DNA from: Streptomyces sp. SAJ15
GTDB lineage: Bacteria; Actinomycetota; Actinomycetes; Streptomycetales; Streptomycetaceae
NCBI RefSeq assembly: GCF_007595705.1
Contig: NZ_NISY01000012.1
Location: forward strand, 1 to 64,000
Length of the DNA stretch: 64,000 nt
Direction of reading: 5' to 3'
The position numbers and the translations under genes were made by a program. Below, piece by piece: positions 25,909-44,947 of this stretch (position 1 is the stretch's first letter; the number at the start of each line of letters is the position of its first letter). Below the pieces are notes generated by a model. It had not been told where the DNA came from, searched no databases, and worked only from the letters and a program-made list of their open reading frames with translations.

Positions 25909-27153
25909 TCAACCGGTGGCGGATCGGGCGGCCGCGAAGTCCGCGGCCGTCCACGCCATCCCCACCGCGCCGTCGATCAGCGCCCGTTCCGCCGCGGCCC
26001 CCAGGGCGGCCGCGGCGAACTCCGGCTCGTGCGGGCCGCAGGCCCCACCGGTGATGTCCAGGACCGGGTGGATGGACGGCACGGCGTGCGAGACGTTGCC
26101 CATGTCCGTGCAGGCGAACGGCTCCCGGGCCTCCGGCTCGGGCCGGCCCAGCGCACGGGCGTTGGCCCGCCACAGGGCGGTGAGGGCGGGGTCGGAGCGG
26201 AAGTCCAGGTAGTCGGGCTCGGGACGGGTGAGGGTGACCTCGCAACCCGTCGCCAGCGCGCCCGCGCGGAAACACGCTTCGACCCGCTCGCGCAGCTCGC
26301 GCAGGTCCTCGGCGGCCAGGGCGCGGATCTCGTACTCGGCGGTGGCCCGGTCCGGGATCGCGTTCGGAGCGGTGCCCGCGCTCGTGGTCACCCCGTGCAC
26401 CCGCCAGTGCGGGGGCAGCTGCTGGCGCAGCAGGCCGAGGGCGACCTGAGCGACCGTCAGGGCGTCGGCGGCGTTGCGGCCCTCGTGCGGGTTGAGGCTG
26501 GGGTGCGCGGCGCGGCCGGTGTACGCCACGGAGAGGGTGCCGAGCGCGAACGAGCGGAAGTCGGCGACATCGAAGGGGCAGGGGTGCACCATCATCGCCG
26601 CGTCCACCCCCTCGAACGCGCCGGCCTCCAGCAGCAGGGCCTTGCCCGCGCCGCGCTCTTCCGCCGGCGTGCCCAGCACCCTCACGGTCAGGCCGAGTTC
26701 GTCGACGTAGGGGGCGAGGCCCAGGGCGGCGCCCACGCCCGCGGCCGCGATCAGGTTGTGGCCACAGGCGTGACCGAGGCCCGGCAGCGCGTCGTACTCG
26801 CAGGCGATGGCGACGGTGACCGGCCCGCTGCCCACGGTGGCGCGGAAGGCGGTCTCCAGGCCGTACGCCGGCGCCGTCACGGCGAAGCCCTGGGCGGCGA
26901 GCAGTTCGGCGCACCAGGCCGCCGCGCGGTGCTCGGCGAAGGCCACCTCGGGATGGGCGTGGATGCGGCGGCTGAGGTCCAGCAGCGCGGACCGGTGCGC
27001 GGCCACTTGGTCCCGTATCGCGTCCTTGAGCACGCTGGACGCGGTGGGCGCAGTGGGCGCGCTGGACGCGATGGGCGGTGCGGCGGCTTCCGCGGCGACG
27101 CCGTCGCCGCTCTCCGCGGCCTCGACGGCCGTGGCCCGGTCGACTCCGGTCAT
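25909..27153 (-). CDS. M20 family amidohydrolase in siderophore cluster
   Basis: A 414-residue M20D-type metallohydrolase, related to p-aminobenzoyl-glutamate and N-acyl amino acid hydrolases. Metal ligands fit GLGHACGHNLIAAAG, GTPAEERGAGK and MMVHPCPFD, with a dimerisation domain from YTGRAAHPSLNPHEGRNAADAL. The first 40 residues are an Ala-rich extension. The gene shares the iron box at 27228 with the divergent NRPS, so it is iron-regulated. It may cleave the amide of the siderophore or of degradation products; catechol-siderophore loci in Streptomyces carry degradation genes, but this substrate is inferred. ATG 27153 has AGGGGA upstream. Confidence 0.85.
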   Translation of the reverse strand: MTGVDRATAVEAAESGDGVAAEAAAPPIASSAPTAPTASSVLKDAIRDQVAAHRSALLDLSRRIHAHPEVAFAEHRAAAWCAELLAAQGFAVTAPAYGLETAFRATVGSGPVTVAIACEYDALPGLGHACGHNLIAAAGVGAALGLAPYVDELGLTVRVLGTPAEERGAGKALLLEAGAFEGVDAAMMVHPCPFDVADFRSFALGTLSVAYTGRAAHPSLNPHEGRNAADALTVAQVALGLLRQQLPPHWRVHGVTTSAGTAPNAIPDRATAEYEIRALAAEDLRELRERVEACFRAGALATGCEVTLTRPEPDYLDFRSDPALTALWRANARALGRPEPEAREPFACTDMGNVSHAVPSIHPVLDITGGACGPHEPEFAAAALGAAAERALIDGAVGMAWTAADFAAARSATG

Positions 27154-27227
27154 GACTGGTCCCCTTCATCGGATGGATCGGTCGGTCCGCGGAGGGGCGG
27201 TCACACCCTCGCGGCCCAGCGCAAGAT

Positions 27228-27247
27228 AACTTAGCCTTACCTAAGTT
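27228..27247. promoter_or_regulatory. Iron box 2 (M20 gene / NRPS)
   Basis: AACTTAGCCTTACCTAAGTT has perfect 7-bp arms (AACTTAG and CTAAGTT) and matches the iron-box pattern. It lies between the divergent M20 hydrolase gene and dhbF-like NRPS gene and should repress both when iron is plentiful. Confidence 0.85.
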
Positions 27248-27305
27248 TGCGTCACCGATGTGTCCGGTGTCGCAGACCGTTCTCGTCCACCGGGAGTTCC
27301 CACAC

Positions 27306-35224
<7,919 letters not shown>

Positions 35225-35228
<4 letters not shown>

Positions 35229-36718
35229 GACTCGCGGGACCGATGAGGCCGCGCACCGTCGTCATCCTCGTCTACACGGCCGCGATGTGCATGAACGGCC
35301 TGGACTCGACGATCGTCAATCCGGCGCTGTTCACCATCGCCGGCGACCTGGACCAGCCGGTCTCGGCCGCCAACACGGTCGAGACGGCGTTCCTTGTCGC
35401 CCTCGCCGTGGCGCTGCCGGTCGCCGGATGGCTCGGCGACCGGTACGGCACCAAACGGGTCTTCCTCGGCGCGCTGGCGGCCTTCACCGCGGCCTCCGCG
35501 GCCTGCGGGCTGGCCCAGGACCTGACCACCCTGGTGGTGGCGCGCGCCGTGCAGGGGCTGGCGGGCGGGCTGCTCACCCCGGTGGGCATGACGCTGCTGT
35601 TCCGGGCCGTGCCGCCGCACGAGCGGATCTCGCTGTCCAAGGTGCTGATCGTGCCGACGGCGCTGATGCCGGCGCTCGGCCCGCCGCTCGGCGGCTTCCT
35701 CACCGAACACCTCTCCTGGCACTGGCTGTTCTTCGTCAACGTGCCGATCGGACTGGCCGCGGTGGTGCTGGGCACGGTGGGGCTGCGCGAGCACGTGGAG
35801 GGGACCGCCGGCCCGTTCGACCGGACCGGCTTCTGGCTGGCCACCCCGGCGCTCGGGCTGCTCACCTACGCCCTCGGGTTCGGCCCGTCGCGAGGCTGGA
35901 CGCAACCGGGCGTGGCGATCTGCGCCCTCCTCGGCGTCGCGCTGCTGAGCGCTGCCGCCGTCCACCAGTGGCGGACGCCGGATCCGTTGCTGCGGGTACG
36001 GCTGCTGGCGGACCGGGTGTTCGGCGCGGCGACGGCGCTGGCGCTGCTCACCTCGGCCGGGCTGATGGGTGTGCTCTTCGTCTTCCCGCTGCTGTACCAG
36101 GCGGCGCTGGGGGCGTCGGCGCTCGACGCCGGACTGAGCGTCTTCCCGGAGGCCGTCGGGCTGATGCTGGCCTCCCAGGTGGTGGACCGGCTGCTGCCCC
36201 GGCTGGGCCCGCGCCGGCTGGCCGTGCCCGCCCTGCTGCTGGCGGCCGGCGTCTTCGCCGCGCTGGCCGCCCCCGGCGTGGCGGAGAACGCGTGGGCGGT
36301 GCGGGCGTTGATGTTCGCCGTGGGCCTGGTGCTGGGCACGGCGGTGCTCACGGTGCAGATCGCCGGATTCGCCGACGTCTCACCGGCCGACACCGGTCAG
36401 GCGATGGGCCTGTTCACCATCGTCCGCACGCTGGGCGGGGCGTTCGGCATCGCCGCCTGCGCCGCCGTGATCGGCGGACACGGGGACGGCGCCGTCGACC
36501 CGGGCCCCTTCCGTACGGCGATCTGGGTCACCGCCGGCCTGGTCGCGCTGGGCGCGCTCGCGGCGCTGCGGCTGCCCTTCGCCGCGCCGGAGCCGCCGCC
36601 CTTCGAGGATGGGGGCGAGGGCGCGGACGAGGGCGCGAGCGTGGTGGAGGCCGAGAGGCCCGACCGTCCGGGGAACGGCGGTGGGCCGCCTGGGCACACG
36701 TCGGTGCCGTCCGCCTGA
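35225..36718 (+). CDS. MFS exporter, probably for the siderophore
   Basis: A 497-residue major facilitator protein of the drug:H+ antiporter (DHA2) type, with about 14 predicted membrane helices. It shows the motif LGDRYGTKRVFLGALAAFTAAS and the motif C region TALMPALGPPLGGFL. The start ATG overlaps the NRPS stop (ATGA), so it is co-translated with dhbF, and export of the finished siderophore is the natural role. A second ATG lies at 35243. The C-terminal 50 residues are a hydrophilic Glu/Asp/Pro-rich tail. Confidence 0.9.
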
Positions 36719-36749
36719 CGGTGGTCCGCCCGCCGTGGCGGGGCCGCTG

Positions 36750-37979
36750 CTACGGGCGGCCCAACAGCCCGGCCAGTCCGCTGGCGAGGCCGCCGCGCCA
36801 GCACGCGTAGTCGTGCCCACCGTTGAACTCCTCGTAGGTCAGGTCGTATCCGCGCTCGCGCAGGACGTCACGCAGTCGGCGGTTCTGCGCGAGCAGCATC
36901 CACTCCTGGAGCCCCACCTCCAGGTGGAAGCGGACCGGCAGCCGCTCGCAGGCCGCGTAGCGGCCGGTCAGCCACTCCCCGCCGGACTCGGACGCCTCGT
37001 CGTCCGGCCACCAGAAGGAGCCGGACTGCGCGAGCACGTTGCCGAACCGTTCGGGCCTGCGGTACGCGGCGAACGCGGCGGTGAGTCCGCCGGCGCTCTG
37101 GCCGGCGATCACCGTGCGCTCCGGGTCCTCGTCCGCGGCGTGCCGCCGGGCCGCCCAGGGCAGCAGGCGGTCGGCGAGCCAGTCGACGAACGCGTCGGAG
37201 CAGGAGAGGTCCTCGTGGCGACGGCCCATGGAATCCACCAGAAGGGTGACGGTGGGGGGAATACGGCCGTCGGCGAGGAGGTTGTCGAGGGTGTCGCCCA
37301 CGCCGAGTACCGGCCCCCACATCTCGCCGTCCAGCAGCACCACCACCGGGTAGGGTCCGCCGTCCGCCCGGTGGCCGGCGGGCAGATGGACGGTGATCCG
37401 CCGCCCGTCCAACTCCTCGTCCCTGTGGGTGCCGCGGGCCGGGTCGGCGCGGCGTGCCGTCCAGGGCTGTGGGGGCGCCTCGTCCAGCGCCATCACGGAC
37501 GCGGGGTGGCGCCCGTCGCGCGCCGGAAGCGGCGGGTCGGAGTTGAGGGGATCGGGCAGGGCCAGGTCCAGGACGCGTCGCCAGGACGCCCGGTCGGCGC
37601 GGAGCGCCTCCTCACGCGGACCGTGGGAGACGTAGAACTGGTAGGAGGCGCGGTGGTCGGCGCGCAGCCGGTGGCCGATCGCCCAGACGCCGGTGCCGGG
37701 CAGCCGCGTCATCAGGTGGGGCACCAGGTCGCCCGCGTGCCGGTCCTTGTCCGTGACGGTGTGCAGCAGCGCCAGCACATCGCCGGCCGGGCGGTCCGGG
37801 TCGTCCCGCCAGAGGAACGTGACCAGCCGGTGGGCCGGATCGCCGTCGGGGTCGGGTTCCACGAGCGGGGTTCCGGTGGTCTCGACGTGCCGCCAGAACT
37901 CCTCCTCCGCACGGGGTGTTCCGGTGCGTACGGCGTCGGTCAGGGCGCGCAGCGCGGGGCTCAACACAGGGCTCGGCAC
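36750..37979 (-). CDS. Enterochelin esterase-like hydrolase
   Basis: A 409-residue Fes-like protein. The N-terminal domain (VTFLWRDDP, GTGVWAIGHRLRADHRASYQFYV) is the Fes N-terminal beta domain that holds the ferric siderophore. The C-terminal alpha/beta hydrolase has VVVLLDGEMWG, the nucleophile in IAGQSAGGLTAAF and the catalytic His in FNGGHDYACWR. It should cut the ester bonds of a cyclic triester siderophore to free iron, which fits the Thr-lactone product predicted from the NRPS. GTG 37979 has AAGGAG at 5 bp. It follows the permease gene on the same strand after 190 bp. Confidence 0.92.
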   Translation of the reverse strand: MPSPVLSPALRALTDAVRTGTPRAEEEFWRHVETTGTPLVEPDPDGDPAHRLVTFLWRDDPDRPAGDVLALLHTVTDKDRHAGDLVPHLMTRLPGTGVWAIGHRLRADHRASYQFYVSHGPREEALRADRASWRRVLDLALPDPLNSDPPLPARDGRHPASVMALDEAPPQPWTARRADPARGTHRDEELDGRRITVHLPAGHRADGGPYPVVVLLDGEMWGPVLGVGDTLDNLLADGRIPPTVTLLVDSMGRRHEDLSCSDAFVDWLADRLLPWAARRHAADEDPERTVIAGQSAGGLTAAFAAYRRPERFGNVLAQSGSFWWPDDEASESGGEWLTGRYAACERLPVRFHLEVGLQEWMLLAQNRRLRDVLRERGYDLTYEEFNGGHDYACWRGGLASGLAGLLGRP

Positions 37980-38055
37980 GAAGTCTCCTTCACAGGGGGT
38001 GCGGGTACGGGAAGGGAGAGGGGAGTGAGGTACGGGAGTCGGTCGCGAGGAGAAG

Positions 38056-38182
38056 CATCAGGCGCGGTCGGAGCGACAGGCACGGTGGAAAGGTCAGACC
38101 GGGCAGGAGCGTCAGACCGAGCAGGAGCAATCAGAGGCGGGTAGGAGGGTCAGACACGGCTGGGAGGGTCAGACGCGGATGG
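38056..38182. repeat. Degenerate 18-19-bp tandem repeats
   Basis: About seven imperfect units of 18-19 bp run from 38056, the clearest being those starting at 38093, 38111, 38130, 38149 and 38168 with the form GTCAGACCGGGCAGGAGC. The last unit includes the stop codon of the permease gene, and the array fills most of the space before the esterase gene. Confidence 0.7.
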
Positions 38183-40670
38183 CGGCGGAGCGGCCGAGGA
38201 GCACCCACAGCAGGAACGGTCCGCCCAGTACGGTCGTGACCACGCCCACCGGGATCTCCACCCCGTCGAACGCGATCCGGCCGAGGGTGTCGGCGAGCAC
38301 CACGAGCGTGGCGCCGACCAGCATCGAGCCGAGGACCGGCACCCGCAGCGGACCGGCCAACCGCGAGGCGATCACGGGCGAGGCCAGGGCGACGAACCCG
38401 ACCGGACCGCAGACGCCGACGGCCAGGCCGGCGAGCGCGACGGCCAGGGCGAGACAGATGGTGCGGGTGCGGCCGGGGTTGACGCCGAGGGAGGCGGAGG
38501 TGGCGTCGTCGAACCGCAGCACGCCCAGGTTGCGCGCGACCGCCAGGGTGAGCGGCACGAGCACGGCGAGCCCGATGAGGACGGGCCCGGCGACGCCGTA
38601 GCCGCGGCCGTTGAGGCTGCCCGAGGTCCATACGTACAGGGAGCTGGCCGAGTTGAGGGAGCGGCGGGAGAGAACGACCTGGGTGGCGGCCGAGGCGAGC
38701 GCCGACATCGCCATGCCGACCACGAGCACCCGGTAGCCGCGCTGGCCGAGGCCGCCGGAGACGGTGGTGACCACGAGCACGGCCGCCAGCGCGCCCAGCG
38801 GACCCGCCCACCAGGCGCCGAAGGTCCCGCTCGCGCTGAGCGAGACCGACAGCAGGACGGCCGCCGTGGCGCCGTCGTTGACGCCCAGCAGTTCCGGGGT
38901 GGCGAGCCGGTTGCGGGCCAGGGTCTGGGTGAGGCAGCCCGCGAGCCCCAGGGCGGCTCCGGCCGCCAGCCCCGCCACGATCCGCCCCAGCCGGAACTCC
39001 TGGACCAGCAGCACGTCGAAGTGGTCCCCGTAGCCGAAGACGGCCCGGAACGTGCGGCTCACGCTCATGTCGCTCTGGCCGGCGTAGGCGGAGAGCACCA
39101 CGGTCGCGGTGAGCAGCGCGGCCAGCATCAGCACGGCGACGGCGGCCCGGCGCGGCACCAGGAGCGACAGCGGGCCGCGCCGCAGCAGCAGGCTGTCCGG
39201 CGGCCGAACGGCATAGGGCGTCTCCCGAGCGGGCACGGCATCGCCGGACGCCTGAACAGCGCGCCCCCCGACCCCGGACACCCCGACCCCGGACGCCCCC
39301 ACCCCGGACGCCTTCACGCCGGGTGCTTCCACGGCCGCCGCCGTGGCGGCCGGTCGCCCCCCGCGCGCCGGGAGGGACCGCCCCGGCTGGAACCGCGCCG
39401 GGAGGCACCGCCCCGCGAGGCGCCGGAGCGCCGTGGGACGACCGCCGCCCGCGGGGCCGTCCTCCGCCGCCGGCTCGGTCAGCCCCAGGGCGGCGAACTG
39501 GCGGGAGCGGACGATGCCGATGAGGACGGGGGCGCCGATGAGGGCGACGATGACGGAGACGGGGGCCTCGAACGGCCGGGAGACGACGCGAGCGAGGATG
39601 TCCGCGGTGGTCAGCACGCCGGCGCCGATCAGCCCGGAGAGCAGGAGGCGGGCGCTCAGCCGGGGGCCGGCGACCGCGCGGCCGAGGAATCCGGCGAGCA
39701 GCCCGAGGAAGGAGATGGGCCCGGCCAGCGCCACGGCGGCGGCGGTGAGCAGGGTGACGCCGACGGCCACCACCGTCCGGATGACCGGCGGCCGGTGCCC
39801 CAGCCCGCGGGCGAGGTCGTCGCCGAGGGCGAGCGCGGAGAGCGGGCGCGCCACCAGCAGGGCGACCAGGAACCCGGCGACGAGCACCGGGGCGAGCCGC
39901 TTCAGCTCGCCGAACCCCTCGACGCCGGCGAGCGAGCCGAGCACCCAGAAGCGGAACCTGTCATAGGTCTCCGCGGAGTTGACCACGATCACGCTGGTGA
40001 GGCCGCCGAAGGTGGCGCCGAGGGCGGAGCCGGCGAGCACCAGCCGCATCGGCGAGCCGCCACCGCGGCCGGCGATGAGCAGCACCAGCCCGCTGGCGAC
40101 GACGGCGCCGCCGAACGCGCAGACCAGATAGGCGTATCCGGTCTCGGCGCCGAGGAAGGCGATGCCCGCCACCACGCCGAGCGAGGCGCCCGCGTTGACG
40201 CCGAGCAACCCGGTCTCGGCGAGCGGGTTGCGGGTGACGGCCTGGAGCAGACAGCCCGCGACGCCGAGCGCGGCGCCGACCAGCAGCGCGGTCAGGGTGC
40301 GGGGCAGCCGCAGATCGCCGACGACCAGGTCGAGTCGGGCGTCGGCGCGAGCGCCGCCGCGGTCCAACAGGTAGTCCATCACCTGCCCGGGGCCGACCTC
40401 GCCGGCCCCGATGGAGAGCGACAGCGCGGCGAGAACCAGGACGGTCGCGGTGAGCGCGAGGGTGGCGACCCGTACGGTGCGGGCCCCGGCGCCCCCGCGC
40501 GGGCCTTCGTCCGGTCCCTCGACCGGTCCCTCGACCGGGCCTTCGTCCGCGATCTCCGGGGCGGCGGTTCGCCCTGGGACGGGGACGTCCAAGGCGGCAC
40601 TGGCCGCCGGGGCGGCGCGGTCATCCCGGTGCCCGTCCTGAGTCTTCGGGCCCACTCGCGGCAAGGTCAT
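38169..40670 (-). CDS. Fused double FecCD-type siderophore permease
   Basis: An 833-residue protein with two complete FecCD permease domains (about residues 65-400 and 480-833), like FhuB. Each half has its LPRTLTALLVGAALGVAGCLLQ or FRLGRIVAGLAAGAALGLAGCL region, a coupling region (ETGLLGVNAGASLGV; TPELLGVNDGATAAV) and PISFLGLLAGFLGR or PVGFVALASPVIASR. The halves are only distantly alike, as expected for a FecC-FecD-type fusion. A disordered linker holds repeats such as SGVGASGVGVSGVGG. It completes the uptake system with the ATPase (23744) and binding protein (24752), 14 kb away. The ATG at 40670 directly abuts an iron box, so translation may be leaderless or begin further in. Confidence 0.92.
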   Translation of the reverse strand: MTLPRVGPKTQDGHRDDRAAPAASAALDVPVPGRTAAPEIADEGPVEGPVEGPDEGPRGGAGARTVRVATLALTATVLVLAALSLSIGAGEVGPGQVMDYLLDRGGARADARLDLVVGDLRLPRTLTALLVGAALGVAGCLLQAVTRNPLAETGLLGVNAGASLGVVAGIAFLGAETGYAYLVCAFGGAVVASGLVLLIAGRGGGSPMRLVLAGSALGATFGGLTSVIVVNSAETYDRFRFWVLGSLAGVEGFGELKRLAPVLVAGFLVALLVARPLSALALGDDLARGLGHRPPVIRTVVAVGVTLLTAAAVALAGPISFLGLLAGFLGRAVAGPRLSARLLLSGLIGAGVLTTADILARVVSRPFEAPVSVIVALIGAPVLIGIVRSRQFAALGLTEPAAEDGPAGGGRPTALRRLAGRCLPARFQPGRSLPARGGRPAATAAAVEAPGVKASGVGASGVGVSGVGGRAVQASGDAVPARETPYAVRPPDSLLLRRGPLSLLVPRRAAVAVLMLAALLTATVVLSAYAGQSDMSVSRTFRAVFGYGDHFDVLLVQEFRLGRIVAGLAAGAALGLAGCLTQTLARNRLATPELLGVNDGATAAVLLSVSLSASGTFGAWWAGPLGALAAVLVVTTVSGGLGQRGYRVLVVGMAMSALASAATQVVLSRRSLNSASSLYVWTSGSLNGRGYGVAGPVLIGLAVLVPLTLAVARNLGVLRFDDATSASLGVNPGRTRTICLALAVALAGLAVGVCGPVGFVALASPVIASRLAGPLRVPVLGSMLVGATLVVLADTLGRIAFDGVEIPVGVVTTVLGGPFLLWVLLGRSAAIRV

Positions 40671-40690
40671 AAGGTAAGGCTAGCCTAACC
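40671..40690. promoter_or_regulatory. Iron box 3 (permease)
   Basis: AAGGTAAGGCTAGCCTAACC matches the iron-box pattern and lies immediately before the permease ATG on the minus strand. Binding here would block permease and esterase transcription. Confidence 0.8.
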
Positions 40691-40827
40691 ATCAGTCCAG
40701 CTCACCACATGTACACCCCGCGACCCCCTCTCGATCTCCACCGACGCACCGTCAAATCTTGAACCACTCACCGGAATTCACGAAGCAAGGCGCGCCCCGT
40801 AGCGACACTGTGCAATCCAAGGCTGTT

Positions 40828-40847
40828 AAGTTAGCCTTACCTAACTA
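40828..40847. promoter_or_regulatory. Iron box 4 (dhbA)
   Basis: AAGTTAGCCTTACCTAACTA, with GTTAG and CTAAC arms, lies 17 bp before the dhbA start. It nearly repeats the sequence of iron box 2. It should control the dhbA operon. Confidence 0.83.
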
Positions 40848-40864
40848 TCACGGGGAGGTTTCTC

Positions 40865-41683
40865 ATGCCGGGGCATATACCGGACGAGCAAGGGGAGTTC
40901 GCGGGCCGGATCGCCCTCGTCACCGGTGCCGGCCAGGGCATCGGCGAGGCCGTGGCCCATGCGCTCGCCACCCTGGGCGCGCGCGTCGCCGCCACCGACC
41001 GGTCCCCGGACGGGGTCGCCGCGCTGGCCGAATCCTGGGCGAAGGAACGCGCGGCGAGCGGCGCGTCCGGCACCATCACCGCCTACGAGCTCGACGTCGC
41101 CGACGGGGCGGCCGTCGAGGCCACCGTCGAGACCGTCGAACGCGAACTGGGCCCCGTGGACACCCTGGTGAACGTCGCCGGAATCCTCCGCACCGCCGAG
41201 GCCGTCGAACTCACCGACCAGGACTGGGCGGACACCTTCGCGGTCAACACCACCGGGGTCTTCCACACCTCCCGCGCGGTCGCCGCCAGGATGGCGGCCC
41301 GGCGCTCCGGGTGCATCGTCACCGTCGGCTCCAACGCGGCCGGCGTCCCCCGCACCGGCATGGCCGCATACGCCGCGTCCAAGGCGGCCGCCACCATGTT
41401 CACCAAGTGCCTCGGCCTGGAACTCGCGCGTAGCGGGGTGCGGTGCAACGTGGTCGCCCCCGGCTCGACCGACACCCCGATGCAGCGTCAGCTGTGGACC
41501 GGTCCGCAGTCGTCGCGCCGGGTCGTCGACGGCGACCCGGCGAGCTACCGCACCGGCATCCCGCTGGGACGGCTGGCGCAACCGCAGGACATCGCGGACG
41601 CCGTCGTCTTCCTCGCCTCCGACCGGGCCCGGCACATCACCATGCAGGACCTGTACGTCGACGGCGGCGCCACCCTGCGCTGA
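40865..41683 (+). CDS. dhbA: 2,3-dihydro-2,3-dihydroxybenzoate dehydrogenase
   Basis: A 272-residue SDR of the DhbA/EntA type, which oxidises the dihydrodiol to 2,3-dihydroxybenzoate with NAD. It shows VTGAGQGIGEAVAHALA, the NVAG motif, GSNAAGVPRTGMAAYAASKAAATMF with the YxxxK pair, and a late region VVAPGSTDTPMQRQLW that is characteristic of EntA/DhbA. The ATG 40865 has GGGGAGG at 7 bp. It heads the DHB operon under iron box 4, and is followed by dhbC after 230 bp. Confidence 0.93.
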   Translation: MPGHIPDEQGEFAGRIALVTGAGQGIGEAVAHALATLGARVAATDRSPDGVAALAESWAKERAASGASGTITAYELDVADGAAVEATVETVERELGPVDTLVNVAGILRTAEAVELTDQDWADTFAVNTTGVFHTSRAVAARMAARRSGCIVTVGSNAAGVPRTGMAAYAASKAAATMFTKCLGLELARSGVRCNVVAPGSTDTPMQRQLWTGPQSSRRVVDGDPASYRTGIPLGRLAQPQDIADAVVFLASDRARHITMQDLYVDGGATLR

Positions 41684-41913
41684 CGGCACCGCCCCGGGCC
41701 GCACGGCCCGCGCATGGCCCCCGTGCGGCCCCGTACGGCCCTCGCACGGCCCCGTAGAGCGACCCGCACCACGACCGCGCGGCGGAGCGGGGAACGGCAC
41801 ACCACGCACCGGCTCGAGCTCGCTCCCCGTCTCCCCCGCCCGCACCCGCCTCCCTCCGTCCCTTCCACCCCCGCCGACGCTTCCCGCGTACGCAACCGAG
41901 AATTGGAGCCCCC

Positions 41914-43250
41914 GTGTCGACGGCACCCGATGTCGCCACGCACGTCCCGACGGCCCACCCGGCACACCCCGCCGTGGGCGCGGCCACCGGCCTGCTCGAC
42001 GCCTACACTCCGGGCGCGCGTTTCCTCGCCACCCCCACCAGGACCCTCCTCGCCCACGGCGTCCACACCGACGTCCCGCACGACGAGAGACCGTTGCCGC
42101 GGCGCGTCGCCGCGGCGCTCCAGGCCGCCGGCGCCGCGGGGCTGCCGGCGCCGGTCGTCATCGGCGCGGTGCCCTTCGACCAGAGCGCGCCGGCCGCGCT
42201 CGCCGTCCCCGCCACGCTCAGCAGCGCTCCGCCGCTCACCGCCGACCCGCTGATCGCGTTGCCCGCCACCACGGCTCCCGCGGCCGACTGGGAGATCCGT
42301 CCGGTACCGGCCCCCGAGGAGTACGGGGCGGGGGTCGCCGCGGCGGTGCGACGGATGCGCGACGGGGAGTTCCGCAAGGTGGTGCTCGCCCGGACCCTCG
42401 AACTGCGCGCCCGCGGCCCGCGCGGCCCGCTGGACGCCCCCGGCGGCCCGCTCGACGCCCCGCGCGGCCCGCTGGACGTCTCGCGCGGCTCCGTGGACGT
42501 GCCCGCGATGGTGCAGCGGCTGGCCCGCCGCGACCCCTCGGGTCACACCTTCGCGCTGCCCGTCGGCGCCGGGCGGACCCTGCTGGGGGCCAGTCCCGAA
42601 CTGCTGGTCGCCCGGCGTGGCGACCGCGTGATCGCCAACCCGCTGGCCGGGTCCGCGCCGCGCAGCGCCGACCTCGCCGAGGACGTGCGGCGCGCCGCCG
42701 CGCTCCTGGAGTCGGCGAAGGACCTGCACGAGCACGCGGTCGTGGTGGACGCCGTCCGCGCGGCCCTCGCCCCGCACTGCGCGGCGCTGGACGTGCCCGC
42801 GCGGCCCACCCTGGTGCGCACCGCCACGATGTGGCACCTGTCCACCACCGTGACCGGAACCCTGGCCGCCCCGCGGGCCTCCGCCCTGGAGTTGGCCTGC
42901 GCGCTGCACCCCACCCCCGCCGTGTGCGGCACTCCGACGGCGACCGCGCGGGAGGTGATCCGCGAGACCGAACCGTTCGACCGGGGCTTCTTCACCGGGA
43001 TGGTCGGCTGGGGCGACGCCTCCGGGGACGGCGAGTGGGTCGTCACGATCCGCTGCGCCGAGGCGGACCCCGAGAAGGGCGTGATGCGGCTGTACGCGGG
43101 CGCCGGGGTGGTGGCCGCCTCGCGGCCGGAGGACGAGACGGCCGAGACCGGCGCCAAGTTCCGTACCTTCCTGGACGCCGTGGGGGCGGAGGCGCGGGCC
43201 GTGACCGCGGCGGAGACCGGCGTTCCGGCCGGCGCCACGGGGGTGGTCCG

Positions 43251-43254
<4 letters not shown>
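41914..43254 (+). CDS. dhbC: Isochorismate synthase
   Basis: A 446-residue chorismate-binding enzyme that turns chorismate into isochorismate. Family landmarks are GEFRKVVLARTLEL, LLGASPELLVARRG, NPLAGSAPR, ATMWHLSTTVTG, LHPTPAVCGTPT, RGFFTGMVGW and YAGAGVV. Between LELRARGP and the next helix there is an in-frame four-copy repeat of RGPLDAP-like heptads at about residues 170-197, absent from typical members. A GTG at 41914 with GGAG upstream is the start. The stop overlaps dhbE by ATGA. Confidence 0.94.
42421..42504 (+). repeat. In-frame 21-bp tandem repeat in dhbC
   Basis: Four copies of a 21-bp unit encode the heptads RGPLDAP, GGPLDAP, RGPLDVS and RGSVDVP. The copies differ by few bases. 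The unit length keeps the reading frame. Confidence 0.88.
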
Positions 43255-44900
<1,646 letters not shown>

Positions 44901-44947
44901 GTCCCGTCACCGTCAACCCACCCGCTGTTCGAACGGAATCCCCCACC

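Noticed and set aside
36729..36742. A terminator between the MFS and esterase genes (CCCGCC-GT-GGCGGG)
   Set aside because: The two-base loop is too small to form; I did not find a better hairpin in this 31-bp gap.
41684..41913. A gene or regulatory array between dhbA and dhbC
   Set aside because: The stretch has loose GTACGGCCC-like repetition and no start with a ribosome site apart from that of dhbC; it is probably simple leader sequence.
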